In this document: positions 43,335 through 53,323 of the stretch, one piece after another
How positions within the stretch are numbered: position 1 is the stretch's first letter
How the letters are laid out: every line of letters begins with the position of its first letter
NCBI GenBank assembly: GCA_004556655.1
Contig: SFGF01000029.1
Location: forward strand, 13,694-77,693
Length of the DNA stretch: 64,000 bases
Direction of reading: 5' to 3'
Source: Lachnospiraceae bacterium
GTDB taxonomy: Bacteria > Bacillota > Clostridia > Lachnospirales > Lachnospiraceae
Program-made: the position numbers and the translations under genes
Notes under the pieces: model-generated
Databases searched by the model: none
The model's input: only the letters and a program-made list of their open reading frames with translations
What the model was told of the DNA's origin: nothing

Positions 43335-44258
43335 ATGAAAAAACCAGTATTAGTAATTATGGCAGCAGGAATGGGAAGCCGTTACGGTGGATTAAAACAG
43401 ATTGATCCGATTGACCCGCAGGGGCATATCATTATGGATTTTTCTTTGTTTGATGCAAAAAAAGCAGGATTTGAGGAAGTAATCTTTATTATAAAGAAAG
43501 AAAATGAAAAAGATTTTAAAGAATGTATCGGTGACAGAATCAGTAAAATCATGAAGGTTTCTTATGTGTTCCAGGATATTCAGAATCTTCCGGAAGGTTT
43601 TCAGGTCCCGGAAGGTAGGGTAAAACCATGGGGAACCGGCCATGCAGTCCTCAGTTGTCTGGGTACTCTGGATGCACCGTTCGCTGTAATCAATGCGGAT
43701 GATTACTATGGAAGTCATGCATTTCAGATGATTTATGATTTCCTCACTACACATGAGGACGATGAAAAATATCATTACACGATGGTTGGATACGTTCTGG
43801 AAAATACGCTGACAGAGAATGGTCATGTGGCAAGAGGTGTGTGTGTGACAGATGAAAATGGTTATCTGATCGGAATCAATGAACGTACTCATATTGAGAA
43901 ACGTCCGGAAGGTGCAGCTTATACCGAAGATGACGGAAAAACATGGGTTACGATTCCACAGGGAAGTACAGTCTCCATGAATATGTGGGGCTTTTCTGCA
44001 AGTCTTCTGAAGGAACTGGAAAGACGCTTCCCGGCATTTCTTAAGGAAGCACTTGAGAAAAATCCGATGAAAGGCGAGTATTTCCTTCCATCGGTAGTGG
44101 GAGAGCTTCTGGCAGAGAATAAAGCAGATGTTCGGGTACTGAAATCTCTGGATAAATGGTATGGGGTAACTTATAAAGAAGACAAACCGGTAGTTGTCAA
44201 TGCAATCCGTAAAATGAAAGATGAAGGAAGATATCCGGAAAAACTGTGGGAGGACTAA
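43335..44258 (+). CDS. Nucleotidyltransferase (sugar-1-phosphate type)
   Basis: A 307-residue NTP-transferase-fold protein. Its N-terminal PVLVIMAAGMGSRYGGLKQIDP is the nucleotide-binding signature with the catalytic Arg and Lys, and FAVINADDYYG holds the metal-binding Asp. It should transfer a nucleotide to a sugar-1-phosphate, forming an NDP-sugar. Its partner 5 bases downstream is a NahK-like sugar-1-kinase, so hexosamine- or hexose-1-phosphate is the likely acceptor; the nucleotide (UTP is common) is unknown. ATG 43335 follows GGAAAGGGTGG; an in-frame GTG at 43242 has no site. Characterised UDP-sugar pyrophosphorylases differ from it in detail. Confidence 0.85.
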   Translation: MKKPVLVIMAAGMGSRYGGLKQIDPIDPQGHIIMDFSLFDAKKAGFEEVIFIIKKENEKDFKECIGDRISKIMKVSYVFQDIQNLPEGFQVPEGRVKPWGTGHAVLSCLGTLDAPFAVINADDYYGSHAFQMIYDFLTTHEDDEKYHYTMVGYVLENTLTENGHVARGVCVTDENGYLIGINERTHIEKRPEGAAYTEDDGKTWVTIPQGSTVSMNMWGFSASLLKELERRFPAFLKEALEKNPMKGEYFLPSVVGELLAENKADVRVLKSLDKWYGVTYKEDKPVVVNAIRKMKDEGRYPEKLWED

Positions 44259-44263
44259 TCAGT

Positions 44264-45367
44264 ATGAATACTGTTTCAAAAAAGAATTTGTATGAAGTGG
44301 CAGGGAAATTTCAGATTGACGGAGAAATTCTTTCCGTTGAACCCTACGGAAGCGGTCATATCAATGATACGTTTCGTTTGATTGAAAAACAGGGAGAAGA
44401 GGAAAAAGCTTATATTCTTCAGCGTATGAATGGAGAAATTTTCAAAAACAGAGACGAATTGATGGAAAATATTATGCGTGTCACAAGTTTTTTGAAAGAG
44501 AAAATTGTTGCTCAGGGAGGAGATCCGGACAGAGAAACCTTGCAGGTGATCCCAACCAGAACAGGAGAATCCTATTATAAAGAAGAGGATGGAGAAGGCT
44601 GGAGAGTATATACGTTTATTGTAGATACTATAAGCTATGATCTTGCGGAAAGTGCAGCGGATTTTAACAGAAGCGGTTATGCTTTTGGTAATTTCCAGTA
44701 TCTCCTGTCAGATTTTCCGGCAGAGGAACTGCATGAGACAATTGTAAATTTCCATAATACGGTGGATCGATTTGATAAGTTTAAAAAAGCCGTGGAAGCT
44801 GATGTGATGGGCCGTGCGAAAGAAGTGGAGCCGGAGATTCGTTTTGTAATGGACAGAGAACAGGACTGCCATTTCTTTGGAAACCTGCTTGCAAACAAGG
44901 AAGTTCCTCTGCGGGTAACCCATAACGATACCAAGCTGAACAATGTTTTGTTTGACCGGGAGACAGGAAAAGCAATCTGTGTGATCGATCTGGACACCGT
45001 TATGCCGGGATTTGCAGCTCATGATTTTGGCGATGCGATCCGCTTTGGAGCGAGTACAGCTGCTGAAGATGAAAAAGATCTGGATAAAGTGACATGCAGT
45101 ATGGAACTTTTTGAGGCATATTTTGATGGATTTATGGAAGGATGCCGGGGAAGTCTGACAAAGCGGGAAGTTGAGACACTGCCTATGGGGGCAAAGATTA
45201 TGACACTGGAATGTGGTATGCGGTTTCTGACAGATTATCTTGAGGGAGATGTATATTTTAAAACGCATTATGAAGGACAGAATCTTGACCGGACAAGAAC
45301 ACAGCTGAAGCTTGTGAAGGATATGGAAGATAAATGGGAAACCATGAAAACAATCGTTAATAAATAA
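44264..45367 (+). CDS. N-acetylhexosamine 1-kinase-like phosphotransferase
   Basis: A 367-residue kinase with the aminoglycoside-phosphotransferase/choline-kinase fold. It closely follows bifidobacterial NahK (LnpB), which phosphorylates N-acetylhexosamines at C1: SVEPYGSGHINDTFRL near the N-terminus, VTHNDTKLNNVLFD (catalytic loop with Asp), VIDLDTVMPG (metal Asp) and HDFGDAIRFGASTAAEDE are all shared in form. In Bifidobacterium the enzyme serves galacto-/lacto-N-biose use. Here it is paired with a nucleotidyltransferase and sits near nagB. ATG 44264 lies 9 bases after GGGAGGA. Confidence 0.9.
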   Translation: MNTVSKKNLYEVAGKFQIDGEILSVEPYGSGHINDTFRLIEKQGEEEKAYILQRMNGEIFKNRDELMENIMRVTSFLKEKIVAQGGDPDRETLQVIPTRTGESYYKEEDGEGWRVYTFIVDTISYDLAESAADFNRSGYAFGNFQYLLSDFPAEELHETIVNFHNTVDRFDKFKKAVEADVMGRAKEVEPEIRFVMDREQDCHFFGNLLANKEVPLRVTHNDTKLNNVLFDRETGKAICVIDLDTVMPGFAAHDFGDAIRFGASTAAEDEKDLDKVTCSMELFEAYFDGFMEGCRGSLTKREVETLPMGAKIMTLECGMRFLTDYLEGDVYFKTHYEGQNLDRTRTQLKLVKDMEDKWETMKTIVNK

Positions 45368-45387
45368 GAGTTTGTCGGATCATAATA

Positions 45388-45442
45388 AAAGAGAAACGAT
45401 TTGTACTGAAAAACAGGACAAATTGCTTCTCTTTTTGTTTTT
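45388..45442 (+). terminator. Terminator after kinase gene
   Basis: AGAGAAACGATTTGT pairs with ACAAATTGCTTCTCT (one or two mismatches), followed by a long T-rich tract. Confidence 0.88.
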
Positions 45443-45476
45443 TTCGAAAAACATGAAAGGTTTTTTAATCAAAAAA

Positions 45477-45520
45477 TAGACATGTTTTGGAAACCATGTT
45501 ATAATAACTCACAAGAGTTA
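45477..45520 (+). promoter_or_regulatory. PFOR promoter with palindromic operator-like site
   Basis: TAGACA at 45477-45482, a 17-base spacer and a perfect TATAAT at 45500-45505. A perfect inverted repeat TAACTC-ACAA-GAGTTA (45505-45520) begins at the last base of the -10, placed where a repressor would block initiation. It does not match the usual Rex site. Confidence 0.7.
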
Positions 45521-45556
45521 AATTATGTTTAATTCAAATTAAGGAGGAAACAAAAA

Positions 45557-48500
45557 ATGGCAAGAAAAATGAAAACCATGGATGGTAATCATGCTGCCGC
45601 TCATGCATCCTATGCATATTCCGACGTAGCAGCCATTTACCCAATTACTCCATCATCTGTTATGGCTGAAGCTACAGATGAATGGGCAACTCAGGGAAGA
45701 AAGAACATCTTCGGACAGGAAGTTCAGGTAACTGAGATGCAGTCCGAAGCAGGTGCTGCAGGTGCAGTTCACGGTTCTCTGGCAGCAGGCGCTCTGACAA
45801 CTACATACACAGCTTCTCAGGGTCTTCTGCTGATGATTCCAAACCTTTACAAAATCGCTGGTGAGCAGCTTCCGGGCGTATTCAATGTATCCGCACGTGC
45901 TCTGGCAAGCCACGCACTTTCTATTTTCGGAGATCATTCCGATGTTTACGCATGTCGTCAGACTGGTGTAGCTATGCTTTGTGAGTCTTCTGTACAGGAA
46001 GTTATGGACCTTACTCCGGTGGCTCATCTGGCAGCAATCAAAGGTAAAGTTCCGTTTATCAACTTCTTTGATGGTTTCCGTACTTCTCATGAAATTCAGA
46101 AGATTGAAACATGGGATTATGAAGATCTGAAAGATATGGCTGATATGGATGCGATTGCTGAGTTCCGTAAACATGCTCTGAATCCAAATCATCCATGCCA
46201 GAGAGGTTCCGCTCAGAACCCAGATATCTTCTTCCAGGCAAGAGAAGCATGTAACCCGTATTATGATGCTCTTCCGGCTATCGTACAGGAATACATGGAT
46301 AAAGTAAATGAAAAGATCGGAACAGACTATAAACTGTTCAACTACTATGGTGCAGCAGACGCAGAGCATGTAATCGTTGCTATGGGTTCTGTAAATGATA
46401 CCATTGAAGAGACAATCGACTATTTGATGGCTGCCGGAAAGAAAGTCGGCGTTGTCAAAGTTCGTCTGTACAGACCATTCTGTGCACAGGCTCTGATCGA
46501 TGCAATTCCTGAGACTGTAAAACAGATCACTGTTCTGGACAGAACAAAAGAGCCGGGTGCTCTTGGCGAGCCGCTGTATCTGGATGTTGTAGCAGCTCTG
46601 AAGGGAACTAAATTCAATGATGTACCTGTATTTACAGGACGTTTTGGTCTGGGTTCCAAAGATACAACTCCTGCACAGATCGTAGCTGTATATGAAAACA
46701 CAACAAAACAGAAATTTACACTGGGTATCGTTGATGATGTTACTAACCTGTCTCTGGAAATCGGTGCTCCTCTGGTTACAACTCCGGAAGGAACCATCAA
46801 CTGTAAGTTCTGGGGTCTGGGAGCTGACGGTACTGTAGGTGCTAACAAGAACTCCATCAAGATCATTGGTGATAATACTGATATGTACGCTCAGGCATAC
46901 TTTGATTATGACTCCAAGAAATCCGGTGGTGTTACTATGTCCCACCTGCGTTTCGGAAAGAAACCAATCAAATCCACATACCTGATCAAGAAAGCTAACT
47001 TCGTTGCATGCCACAATCCGTCTTATGTTACAAAATATAACATGGTTCAGGAACTGGTTGACGGAGGTACATTCCTGCTGAACTGTCCATGGGATATGGA
47101 AGGTCTGGAAAAACATCTGCCAGGACAGGTAAAAGCATTTATTGCTAATCATAACATCAAATTCTATGTAATTGATGGTGTTAAGATCGGTATTGAAACC
47201 GGTATGGGACCAACCCGTATCAATACAATCCTTCAGTCCGCATTCTTCAAACTGGCTGCTATCATTCCGGAAGAGCAGGCAATTGAACTGATGAAAGCAG
47301 CAGCAAAAGCTACTTACGGACGTAAGGGTGATGACGTAGTTGCTAAGAACTGGGCAGCTATCGACGAAGGTGCAAAACAGGTTGTTGAAGTTCAGGTTCC
47401 GGAAAGTTGGAAAGATGCTGCAGATGAAGGTCTGACTGTAATCAAAGCTGAAAGCGGAAGAAAAGACGCTGTTGACTTTGTTAACAATATTCAGTCTGCT
47501 GTATCCGCTCAGGAAGGTAACAATCTGCCTGTATCTGCATTTACAGCATATGTTGATGGTACTACACCATCCGGAACATCTGCATACGAGAAACGTGGTA
47601 TCGCAGTTAATATTCCTGTATGGAATCCGGAAAACTGTATCCAGTGTAACCGTTGTGCATATGTTTGTCCGCACGCAGTTATCCGTCCGGTTGCTATGAC
47701 AGCTGAAGAAGCAGCAAATGCTCCTGCATCTCTGGAAATGACCGGTATGAAAGAATACAAATTTGCTATCGCAGTATCCGCTCTGGATTGTACCGGATGT
47801 GGTTCCTGTGCAAACGTTTGTCCTGGTAAGAAAGGTGCAAAAGCACTTGCTATGGAAAACCTGGAAGCAAATCTGGAATCCCAGAAGTTCTTCGATTATG
47901 CAGTAACTCTGCCGGAGAAAGCAGATGTTATCGCTAAATTCAAAGAGAATACAGTAAAAGGTTCTCAGTTCAAACAGCCGCTGCTTGAGTTCTCAGGCGC
48001 ATGTGCAGGCTGTGGTGAGACACCATATGCAAAACTGATCACTCAGCTGTTCGGTGACAGAATGTACATCGCAAACGCAACAGGATGTTCTTCTATCTGG
48101 GGTAACTCCTCACCGTCCACACCTTACACTGTAAATGCAAAAGGACAGGGTCCTGCATGGGCTAACTCTCTGTTCGAAGATAACGCAGAGTTCGGTTATG
48201 GTATGCTGCTGGCTCAGAAAGCAATCCGTGAAGGACTGAAAGCTAAAGTTGAAGCTGTAGCTGCAAGTGACAAAGCTTCTGAAGAAGTAAAAGCTGCTTG
48301 TCAGGAATGGCTGGATACTTACAGCGTAGGTGCTACCAACGGTGCTGCTACAGATAAACTGGTTGCAGCTCTGGAAGGATGCGAATGTGAAACATGCAAA
48401 GACATCGTTGCTAACAAAGATTTCCTGGCTAAGAAATCCCAGTGGATCTTCGGTGGTGACGGATGGGCTTACGATATCGGATTCGGTGGTGTTGACCATG

Positions 48501-49084
48501 TTCTGGCAAGTGGAAAAGACATCAACGTAATGGTATTCGATACCGAAGTTTACTCCAATACAGGTGGACAGTCCTCCAAATCTACTCCTACTGGTGCAAT
48601 CGCTCAGTTCGCAGCAGGCGGAAAAGAAACCAAGAAGAAAGATATGGCTTCCATCGCTATGTCCTATGGCTATGTATATGTAGCTCAGATTTCCATGGGT
48701 GCTGACTTTAACCAGACTGTTAAAGCTATCTCTGAAGCAGAAGCTTATCCGGGACCATCCCTGATCATCGCTTATGCTCCATGTATCAACCATGGTATCA
48801 AGAAAGGTATGGCAAAAGCTCAGACTGAGGAAGAACTGGCAGTTAAGTGTGGATATTGGCACAACTTCCGCTTCAATCCTGCAGCAGAGAACAAGTTCAC
48901 TCTGGATTCCAAAGAGCCTACAGATGATTACCAGGCATTCCTGGATGGAGAAGTTCGTTACAATTCTCTGAAACGTTCTAATCCGGAAAAAGCTGCTAGA
49001 CTGTTTGCTAAGAATGAGAGCGAAGCAAAAGCAAGACTTGCTTACCTGAAGAAACTGGTTACTCTGTACGGAAAAGATGAGTAA
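45557..49084 (+). CDS. nifJ: Pyruvate:ferredoxin (flavodoxin) oxidoreductase
   Basis: A 1175-residue single-chain PFOR, the normal size. It oxidises pyruvate with CoA to acetyl-CoA, CO2 and reduced ferredoxin (or flavodoxin). In order: the pyrimidine-binding domain (VAAIYPITPSSVMAE), gamma domain, a 2[4Fe-4S] domain (NCIQCNRCAYVCP and DCTGCGSCANVCPG), then the TPP domain (CAGCGETPYAKL, NATGCSSIWG, IFGGDGWAYDIG, DTEVYSNTGGQSS). The ribosome site is AAGGAGG. Codon choice is strongly biased, with long unbroken shadow frames on the other strand, which suits a highly expressed gene. It has its own promoter and terminator. Confidence 0.97.
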   Translation: MARKMKTMDGNHAAAHASYAYSDVAAIYPITPSSVMAEATDEWATQGRKNIFGQEVQVTEMQSEAGAAGAVHGSLAAGALTTTYTASQGLLLMIPNLYKIAGEQLPGVFNVSARALASHALSIFGDHSDVYACRQTGVAMLCESSVQEVMDLTPVAHLAAIKGKVPFINFFDGFRTSHEIQKIETWDYEDLKDMADMDAIAEFRKHALNPNHPCQRGSAQNPDIFFQAREACNPYYDALPAIVQEYMDKVNEKIGTDYKLFNYYGAADAEHVIVAMGSVNDTIEETIDYLMAAGKKVGVVKVRLYRPFCAQALIDAIPETVKQITVLDRTKEPGALGEPLYLDVVAALKGTKFNDVPVFTGRFGLGSKDTTPAQIVAVYENTTKQKFTLGIVDDVTNLSLEIGAPLVTTPEGTINCKFWGLGADGTVGANKNSIKIIGDNTDMYAQAYFDYDSKKSGGVTMSHLRFGKKPIKSTYLIKKANFVACHNPSYVTKYNMVQELVDGGTFLLNCPWDMEGLEKHLPGQVKAFIANHNIKFYVIDGVKIGIETGMGPTRINTILQSAFFKLAAIIPEEQAIELMKAAAKATYGRKGDDVVAKNWAAIDEGAKQVVEVQVPESWKDAADEGLTVIKAESGRKDAVDFVNNIQSAVSAQEGNNLPVSAFTAYVDGTTPSGTSAYEKRGIAVNIPVWNPENCIQCNRCAYVCPHAVIRPVAMTAEEAANAPASLEMTGMKEYKFAIAVSALDCTGCGSCANVCPGKKGAKALAMENLEANLESQKFFDYAVTLPEKADVIAKFKENTVKGSQFKQPLLEFSGACAGCGETPYAKLITQLFGDRMYIANATGCSSIWGNSSPSTPYTVNAKGQGPAWANSLFEDNAEFGYGMLLAQKAIREGLKAKVEAVAASDKASEEVKAACQEWLDTYSVGATNGAATDKLVAALEGCECETCKDIVANKDFLAKKSQWIFGGDGWAYDIGFGGVDHVLASGKDINVMVFDTEVYSNTGGQSSKSTPTGAIAQFAAGGKETKKKDMASIAMSYGYVYVAQISMGADFNQTVKAISEAEAYPGPSLIIAYAPCINHGIKKGMAKAQTEEELAVKCGYWHNFRFNPAAENKFTLDSKEPTDDYQAFLDGEVRYNSLKRSNPEKAARLFAKNESEAKARLAYLKKLVTLYGKDE

Positions 49085-49114
49085 TTCATAGTTTTCTATA
49101 GGAAAAGATAATAT

Positions 49115-49147
49115 TAACCCCGGGGATTTAAAATTCCCGGGGTTTTC
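49115..49147 (+). terminator. Terminator after PFOR gene
   Basis: AACCCCGGGGA pairs with TTCCCGGGGTT around an AT-rich loop and is followed by TTC. The remaining gap to 49344 holds a candidate promoter (TTGATT 49192-49197, 17-base spacer, TAGACT 49215-49220) overlapping GGTTA-N8-TAACC. Confidence 0.85.
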
Positions 49148-49344
49148 GCATGTAAAAAAGGTTTTATGTAATAAATCCCAGAATTTACCGGTTGATTTTC
49201 TTAACTGGTTAATATAGACTAACCTTATCGCACTGACTGACATTTACGAATCATAAAAAGCTTTTGCATATGGTGTATATTTATGGTGCATTTTCGCAAG
49301 CTAATAGGAAGGACAATACAAAGATTAAGACAGGAGGACATTAG

Positions 49345-51570
49345 ATGCGACAGGAGTGGACAGGTTTTGTTAAAGGAATCTGGGAAAAAGAAATTAATGT
49401 GAGAGATTTTATCCAGAAAAATTATACTCCCTATGATGGCGATGAGTCTTTTTTGTCCGGTGCAACCGACAGGACAAAGAAGCTCTGGGAACAGGTTATG
49501 GAGTTATCAAAAGAAGAACGGGAAAAAGGCGGCGTTCTTGATATGGACACAAAAGTGGTTTCCACGATCACTTCTCATGGACCGGGATATCTGGACCGTG
49601 AAAAAGAAACAATCGTCGGGTTTCAGACGGATCAGCCGTTTAAGCGATCGCTGCAGCCTTATGGTGGAATTCGTATGGCAGTAAAGGCATGCGAAGATAA
49701 CGGATATCATGTAGATCCGCAGATTGTAGAATATTTTACCAAATACAGAAAAACACATAATGAAGGAGTGTTTGATGCTTATACACCGGAGATGCGGGCA
49801 TGCCGATCCAGTCATATTATTACAGGACTGCCGGATGCATATGGGCGTGGCCGGATTATCGGTGATTACCGCAGGGTAGCGCTTTATGGGGTTGATCGTC
49901 TGTTGGAAGACAAAGAAAGGCAGAAAGATACCACAAGGACTGTGATGTATTCAGAGGTGACGAGACAGCGGGAAGAACTTTCGGAACAGATTAAGGCATT
50001 AAAAGAACTGAAAGAACTGGGACAGATTTATGGATTTGATATTTCCCGGCCGGCAGCCAATGTACAGGAAGCGATTCAGTGGCTGTATTTTGGATATCTC
50101 GCGGCGATCAAGGAGCAGAATGGGGCAGCAATGTCTCTGGGCAGAACTTCTACTTTTTTAGATATTTATGCGGAGAGAGATTTGAAGAACGGGCTGTTTA
50201 CAGAGGAACAGATTCAGGAGTTTGTGGATCACTTTATTATGAAACTGCGTCTTGTGAAATTTGCAAGGACACCGGAATATAATGCACTGTTTTCCGGCGA
50301 TCCCACCTGGGTTACGGAATCCATCGGTGGTATGGGAATTGACGGACGCTCTCTGGTAACAAAAATGTCCTATCGGTATCTGCATACCTTGAAAAATCTG
50401 GGAAGCGCTCCGGAACCAAACCTTACAGTTCTCTGGTCTGTGAAACTGCCGGAAAAATTTAAGCGCTTCTGTGCCAGAACCTCGATTGAATCTTCGTCGA
50501 TTCAATATGAAAATGATGACCTGATGCGTGTAACCCATGGAGATGATTATGCGATTGCCTGCTGTGTTTCCTCTATGCGAATAGGAAAAGAAATGCAGTT
50601 TTTTGGAGCCCGCGCGAATTTGGCAAAATGCCTTTTGTATGCAATCAATGGCGGTGTGGATGAAATCAGCAAAAAACAAGTTGGACCAAAATATCGGCCT
50701 ATTACTTCGGAAACTCTCGATTATGAGGAAGTGATGGAAAAATTTCATGCAATGATGAGATGGCTTGCGGGAGTCTATGTAAATACATTGAATATCATAC
50801 ATTATATGCACGACAAGTATTGTTATGAGAGAATTCAGATGGCTCTTCATGACAGGGAGGTAACTCGCTGGTTTGCAACCGGAATTGCAGGTTTGTCCGT
50901 TGTGACGGATTCCTTGTCTGCGATAAAATACGCAAAGGTTAAGCCAATCAGAGATGAAGATGGAATCGTAGTCGATTATCAGGTGGAAGGTGATTTCCCC
51001 AAATATGGAAATGATGATGATCGGGTAGATGAAATTGCATATGAGATTGTGCACAGCTTTATGTCTTATATCAAAGAAAATCATACGTATCGGGGCGGAA
51101 TACCGACTACTTCTATTCTTACGATTACTTCAAATGTCGTATATGGTAAAGCGACCGGTTCTACACCGGATGGGAGAAAATCGGGGGAACCTTTTGCACC
51201 GGGAGCAAATCCCATGCACAGAAGAGACAGTCATGGTGCGGTAGCCAGTCTGAGTTCTGTGTCAAAGCTGCCGTTTATGGATGCACAGGATGGGATATCC
51301 AATACATTTTCTATTATACCTGGGGCATTAGGGAAAGATGAATCACAGGTTAATAATTTGGTCCATTTGTTGGATGGGTATGCACAAAAAGGAGGACACC
51401 ATTTGAATGTCAATGTCTTTACAAAAGAGACACTTTTGGATGCACAGAAGCATCCGGAAAAATATCCGCAGCTTACGGTCCGGGTGTCTGGATACGCGGT
51501 CAATTTTAACAAATTAACAAAAGAACAGCAGGATGAGGTGATTTCCAGAACTTTCCATGGCGGCATGTAA
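49345..51570 (+). CDS. pflB: Pyruvate formate-lyase
   Basis: A 741-residue glycyl-radical enzyme that splits pyruvate plus CoA into acetyl-CoA and formate without oxidation. The catalytic adjacent cysteines are in [12 protein letters not shown], and the C-terminal glycyl-radical motif is [13 protein letters not shown] (Gly about 719). The overall sequence fits genuine PFL rather than glycerol or choline lyases: [18 protein letters not shown] is present and two adjacent Cys are used. AGGAGG precedes ATG 49345. The activase gene follows after two bases, so the two are made together. Confidence 0.95.
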   Translation: MRQEWTGFVKGIWEKEINVRDFIQKNYTPYDGDESFLSGATDRTKKLWEQVMELSKEEREKGGVLDMDTKVVSTITSHGPGYLDREKETIVGFQTDQPFKRSLQPYGGIRMAVKACEDNGYHVDPQIVEYFTKYRKTHNEGVFDAYTPEMRACRSSHIITGLPDAYGRGRIIGDYRRVALYGVDRLLEDKERQKDTTRTVMYSEVTRQREELSEQIKALKELKELGQIYGFDISRPAANVQEAIQWLYFGYLAAIKEQNGAAMSLGRTSTFLDIYAERDLKNGLFTEEQIQEFVDHFIMKLRLVKFARTPEYNALFSGDPTWVTESIGGMGIDGRSLVTKMSYRYLHTLKNLGSAPEPNLTVLWSVKLPEKFKRFCARTSIESSSIQYENDDLMRVTHGDDYAIACCVSSMRIGKEMQFFGARANLAKCLLYAINGGVDEISKKQVGPKYRPITSETLDYEEVMEKFHAMMRWLAGVYVNTLNIIHYMHDKYCYERIQMALHDREVTRWFATGIAGLSVVTDSLSAIKYAKVKPIRDEDGIVVDYQVEGDFPKYGNDDDRVDEIAYEIVHSFMSYIKENHTYRGGIPTTSILTITSNVVYGKATGSTPDGRKSGEPFAPGANPMHRRDSHGAVASLSSVSKLPFMDAQDGISNTFSIIPGALGKDESQVNNLVHLLDGYAQKGGHHLNVNVFTKETLLDAQKHPEKYPQLTVRVSGYAVNFNKLTKEQQDEVISRTFHGGM

Positions 51571-51572
51571 AG

Positions 51573-52319
51573 ATGGAACAGAGAGAAAAATTTACTGGGA
51601 AAATTCATTCGTTGGAAAGTTTTGGAACTGTTGATGGTCCCGGGATACGTCTTGTAGTGTTTTTTCAGGGATGCCCCATGCGGTGTCAGTATTGCCATAA
51701 CCCGGATACATGGGAAATCAATGCAGGGATGCAGATGAGTGTGGATGAGATTCTGGAACAATATGAAAAAAATAAAGTTTTCTATCAGAATGGAGGAATC
51801 ACAGCTACTGGGGGAGAACCATTACTCCAGTTAAAGTTTCTGACGGAATTATTTTTTGAGGCAAGAAAAAGAGGAATCCATACTTGTCTTGACACCTCGG
51901 GAATTGTATATCGAAAAAACAGGCAGGCAGAATTTGAAAAATTATTTTCCAGTCTGAATCTGGTTCTTCTGGATTTCAAACACAGTGATCCACAGGGGCA
52001 TCTGAAACTGACTGGACAGAAACAAGAGCCTGTACTGGAGTTTGCCCGTGCTTTGGAAAAAGTCGGGATTCCCATGATCGTTCGTCATGTGATGGTACCT
52101 GGAATGACAGACGGAAAGGAGCAGCTGGAAAAACTGGGAGATCTGCTGGCGACGTATCGCAATCTGGCTGGTCTTGAAATACTTCCGTATCATACCATGG
52201 GAGTAAAAAAATATGAGACTCTGGGGATTCCCTATTCGCTTAACGGGGTGGAAGCAGTGGATAAAGATTTGGCAATAAAGGCGAGGGAGATTGTTTTGCA
52301 GAGACTAAAAATGAAATAG
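51573..52319 (+). CDS. pflA: Pyruvate formate-lyase-activating enzyme
   Basis: A 248-residue radical-SAM enzyme. The [4Fe-4S] motif CPMRCQYC near residue 30 and the following GGITATGGEPLLQ (SAM-binding GGE) are intact. It uses SAM to form the glycyl radical on PFL. The length matches single-cluster PFL activases; there are no extra ferredoxin-like Cys clusters. It starts two bases after the pflB stop, and no terminator separates them. Confidence 0.96.
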   Translation: MEQREKFTGKIHSLESFGTVDGPGIRLVVFFQGCPMRCQYCHNPDTWEINAGMQMSVDEILEQYEKNKVFYQNGGITATGGEPLLQLKFLTELFFEARKRGIHTCLDTSGIVYRKNRQAEFEKLFSSLNLVLLDFKHSDPQGHLKLTGQKQEPVLEFARALEKVGIPMIVRHVMVPGMTDGKEQLEKLGDLLATYRNLAGLEILPYHTMGVKKYETLGIPYSLNGVEAVDKDLAIKAREIVLQRLKMK

Positions 52320-52451
52320 TATAGATAAATTTGAAATATTCAGAAAAAAGTACTTTATTCCGAAGAATCGCAGTGTTATAATAAATCTATCAAATATATA
52401 CAGTCGAAGGGCGTTGAACGGCTGTAAAACAGGATGTAAGGAGGTAGATTT

Positions 52452-53093
52452 ATGGAGAGCAGGATGCATAAGATTTTTTCGGAAGCGAATAGAAAGATTG
52501 CATTGAAAGTGTATGAGGGACATTTTGCTACACCCCACTCTCACATTACTCATTATTTTGACATGGCAACTCTCCGAACCAGAGCATCAGAAGCTTCTGC
52601 TGTAGCGAAAGTTCTGGCAAGCCACTATGAACTGAGTACCATCGTGGATACCATTATCTGTATGGACGGAACGGAAGTGATTGGTGCTTATCTTGCAGAA
52701 GAACTGATGAATGCAGGGATTATGTCTATGAATGCTCATGAGACAGTTTATGTAGTGTCTCCGGAAGTAAATATTAATGGTCAGTTGATGTTCCAGGAAA
52801 ACATGGTTCCTATGATCAAGAATAAAAATATTCTGATTCTGACCGCGTCAGCTACAACAGGTGGTTCACTGCAGGCTTGTTTTGACTGTGTCAATTATTA
52901 TGAAGGTAAACTGCAGGGTGCCTGTGCGATTTTCAGTGCGGTTTCTAAAATCAATGGGGTACCGGTAAATGCAATTTTTACTTCACGGCAGGTTCCGAAT
53001 TATCGTAGTTATACGACACGTGAATGCCCACACTGCAGAGCTCGAAAGAAAATTGATGCGATTGTAAACGGCTACGGTTATTCCAAGATATGA
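52452..53093 (+). CDS. Phosphoribosyltransferase-like protein
   Basis: A 213-residue type I PRTase-like protein. The PRPP-loop region reads ILILTASATTGGSLQACF, where orotate-type enzymes have DDvxTTGgs; here the two acidic residues ahead of it are missing, so the usual PRPP/metal contacts are altered. The N-terminal part (HFATPHSHITHYFDMATLRTRASEA) is distinctive. The C-terminus carries CPHCRARKKIDAIVNGYGYSKI with a CxxC pair that may bind metal. It resembles proteins annotated orotate phosphoribosyltransferase-like in Clostridia; the substrate is unknown. A pyrE role is doubtful. AAGGAGG precedes ATG 52452. Confidence 0.75.
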   Translation: MESRMHKIFSEANRKIALKVYEGHFATPHSHITHYFDMATLRTRASEASAVAKVLASHYELSTIVDTIICMDGTEVIGAYLAEELMNAGIMSMNAHETVYVVSPEVNINGQLMFQENMVPMIKNKNILILTASATTGGSLQACFDCVNYYEGKLQGACAIFSAVSKINGVPVNAIFTSRQVPNYRSYTTRECPHCRARKKIDAIVNGYGYSKI

Positions 53094-53140
53094 TGAGGGA
53101 ATTTTAGGAGCGTGAAGCACGGAGAAATTCGCAGTATGAT

Positions 53141-53160
53141 CCCATTTGTCGGGAAACTCA
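53141..53160 (+). repeat. 20-base direct repeat, left copy
   Basis: The 20-base word CCCATTTGTCGGGAAACTCA occurs here and again at 54113-54132 with one change. The two copies bracket the SseB-like gene. Confidence 0.7.
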
Positions 53161-53180
53161 TCAAAATATATGCAGGTTAA

Positions 53181-53214
53181 ACTCTCTCAGGACTTTCCTG
53201 AGAGGGTTTTTTGT
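53181..53214 (+). terminator. Terminator after PRTase-like gene
   Basis: ACTCTCTCAGG pairs with CCTGAGAGGGT, followed by TTTTTT. Confidence 0.88.
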
Positions 53215-53323
53215 GATATACTGGAATTCCAGTGAAAATAAGAAAATATTTTGTCCTGAAACAGCAGGAATGGATTACGGCTGTTTCGGAACAATAAAGG
53301 ATAGAAAGGATTAGTAGGGAAGA

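Noticed and set aside
45653..47674. A 673-codon open frame on the minus strand
   Set aside because: It lies wholly inside the PFOR gene. Biased codon use in highly expressed genes leaves the antisense frame open; the product is Cys/Ser/Phe-rich with no recognisable domain. The same holds for 48110-49243 and 16233-17090 on the minus strand.
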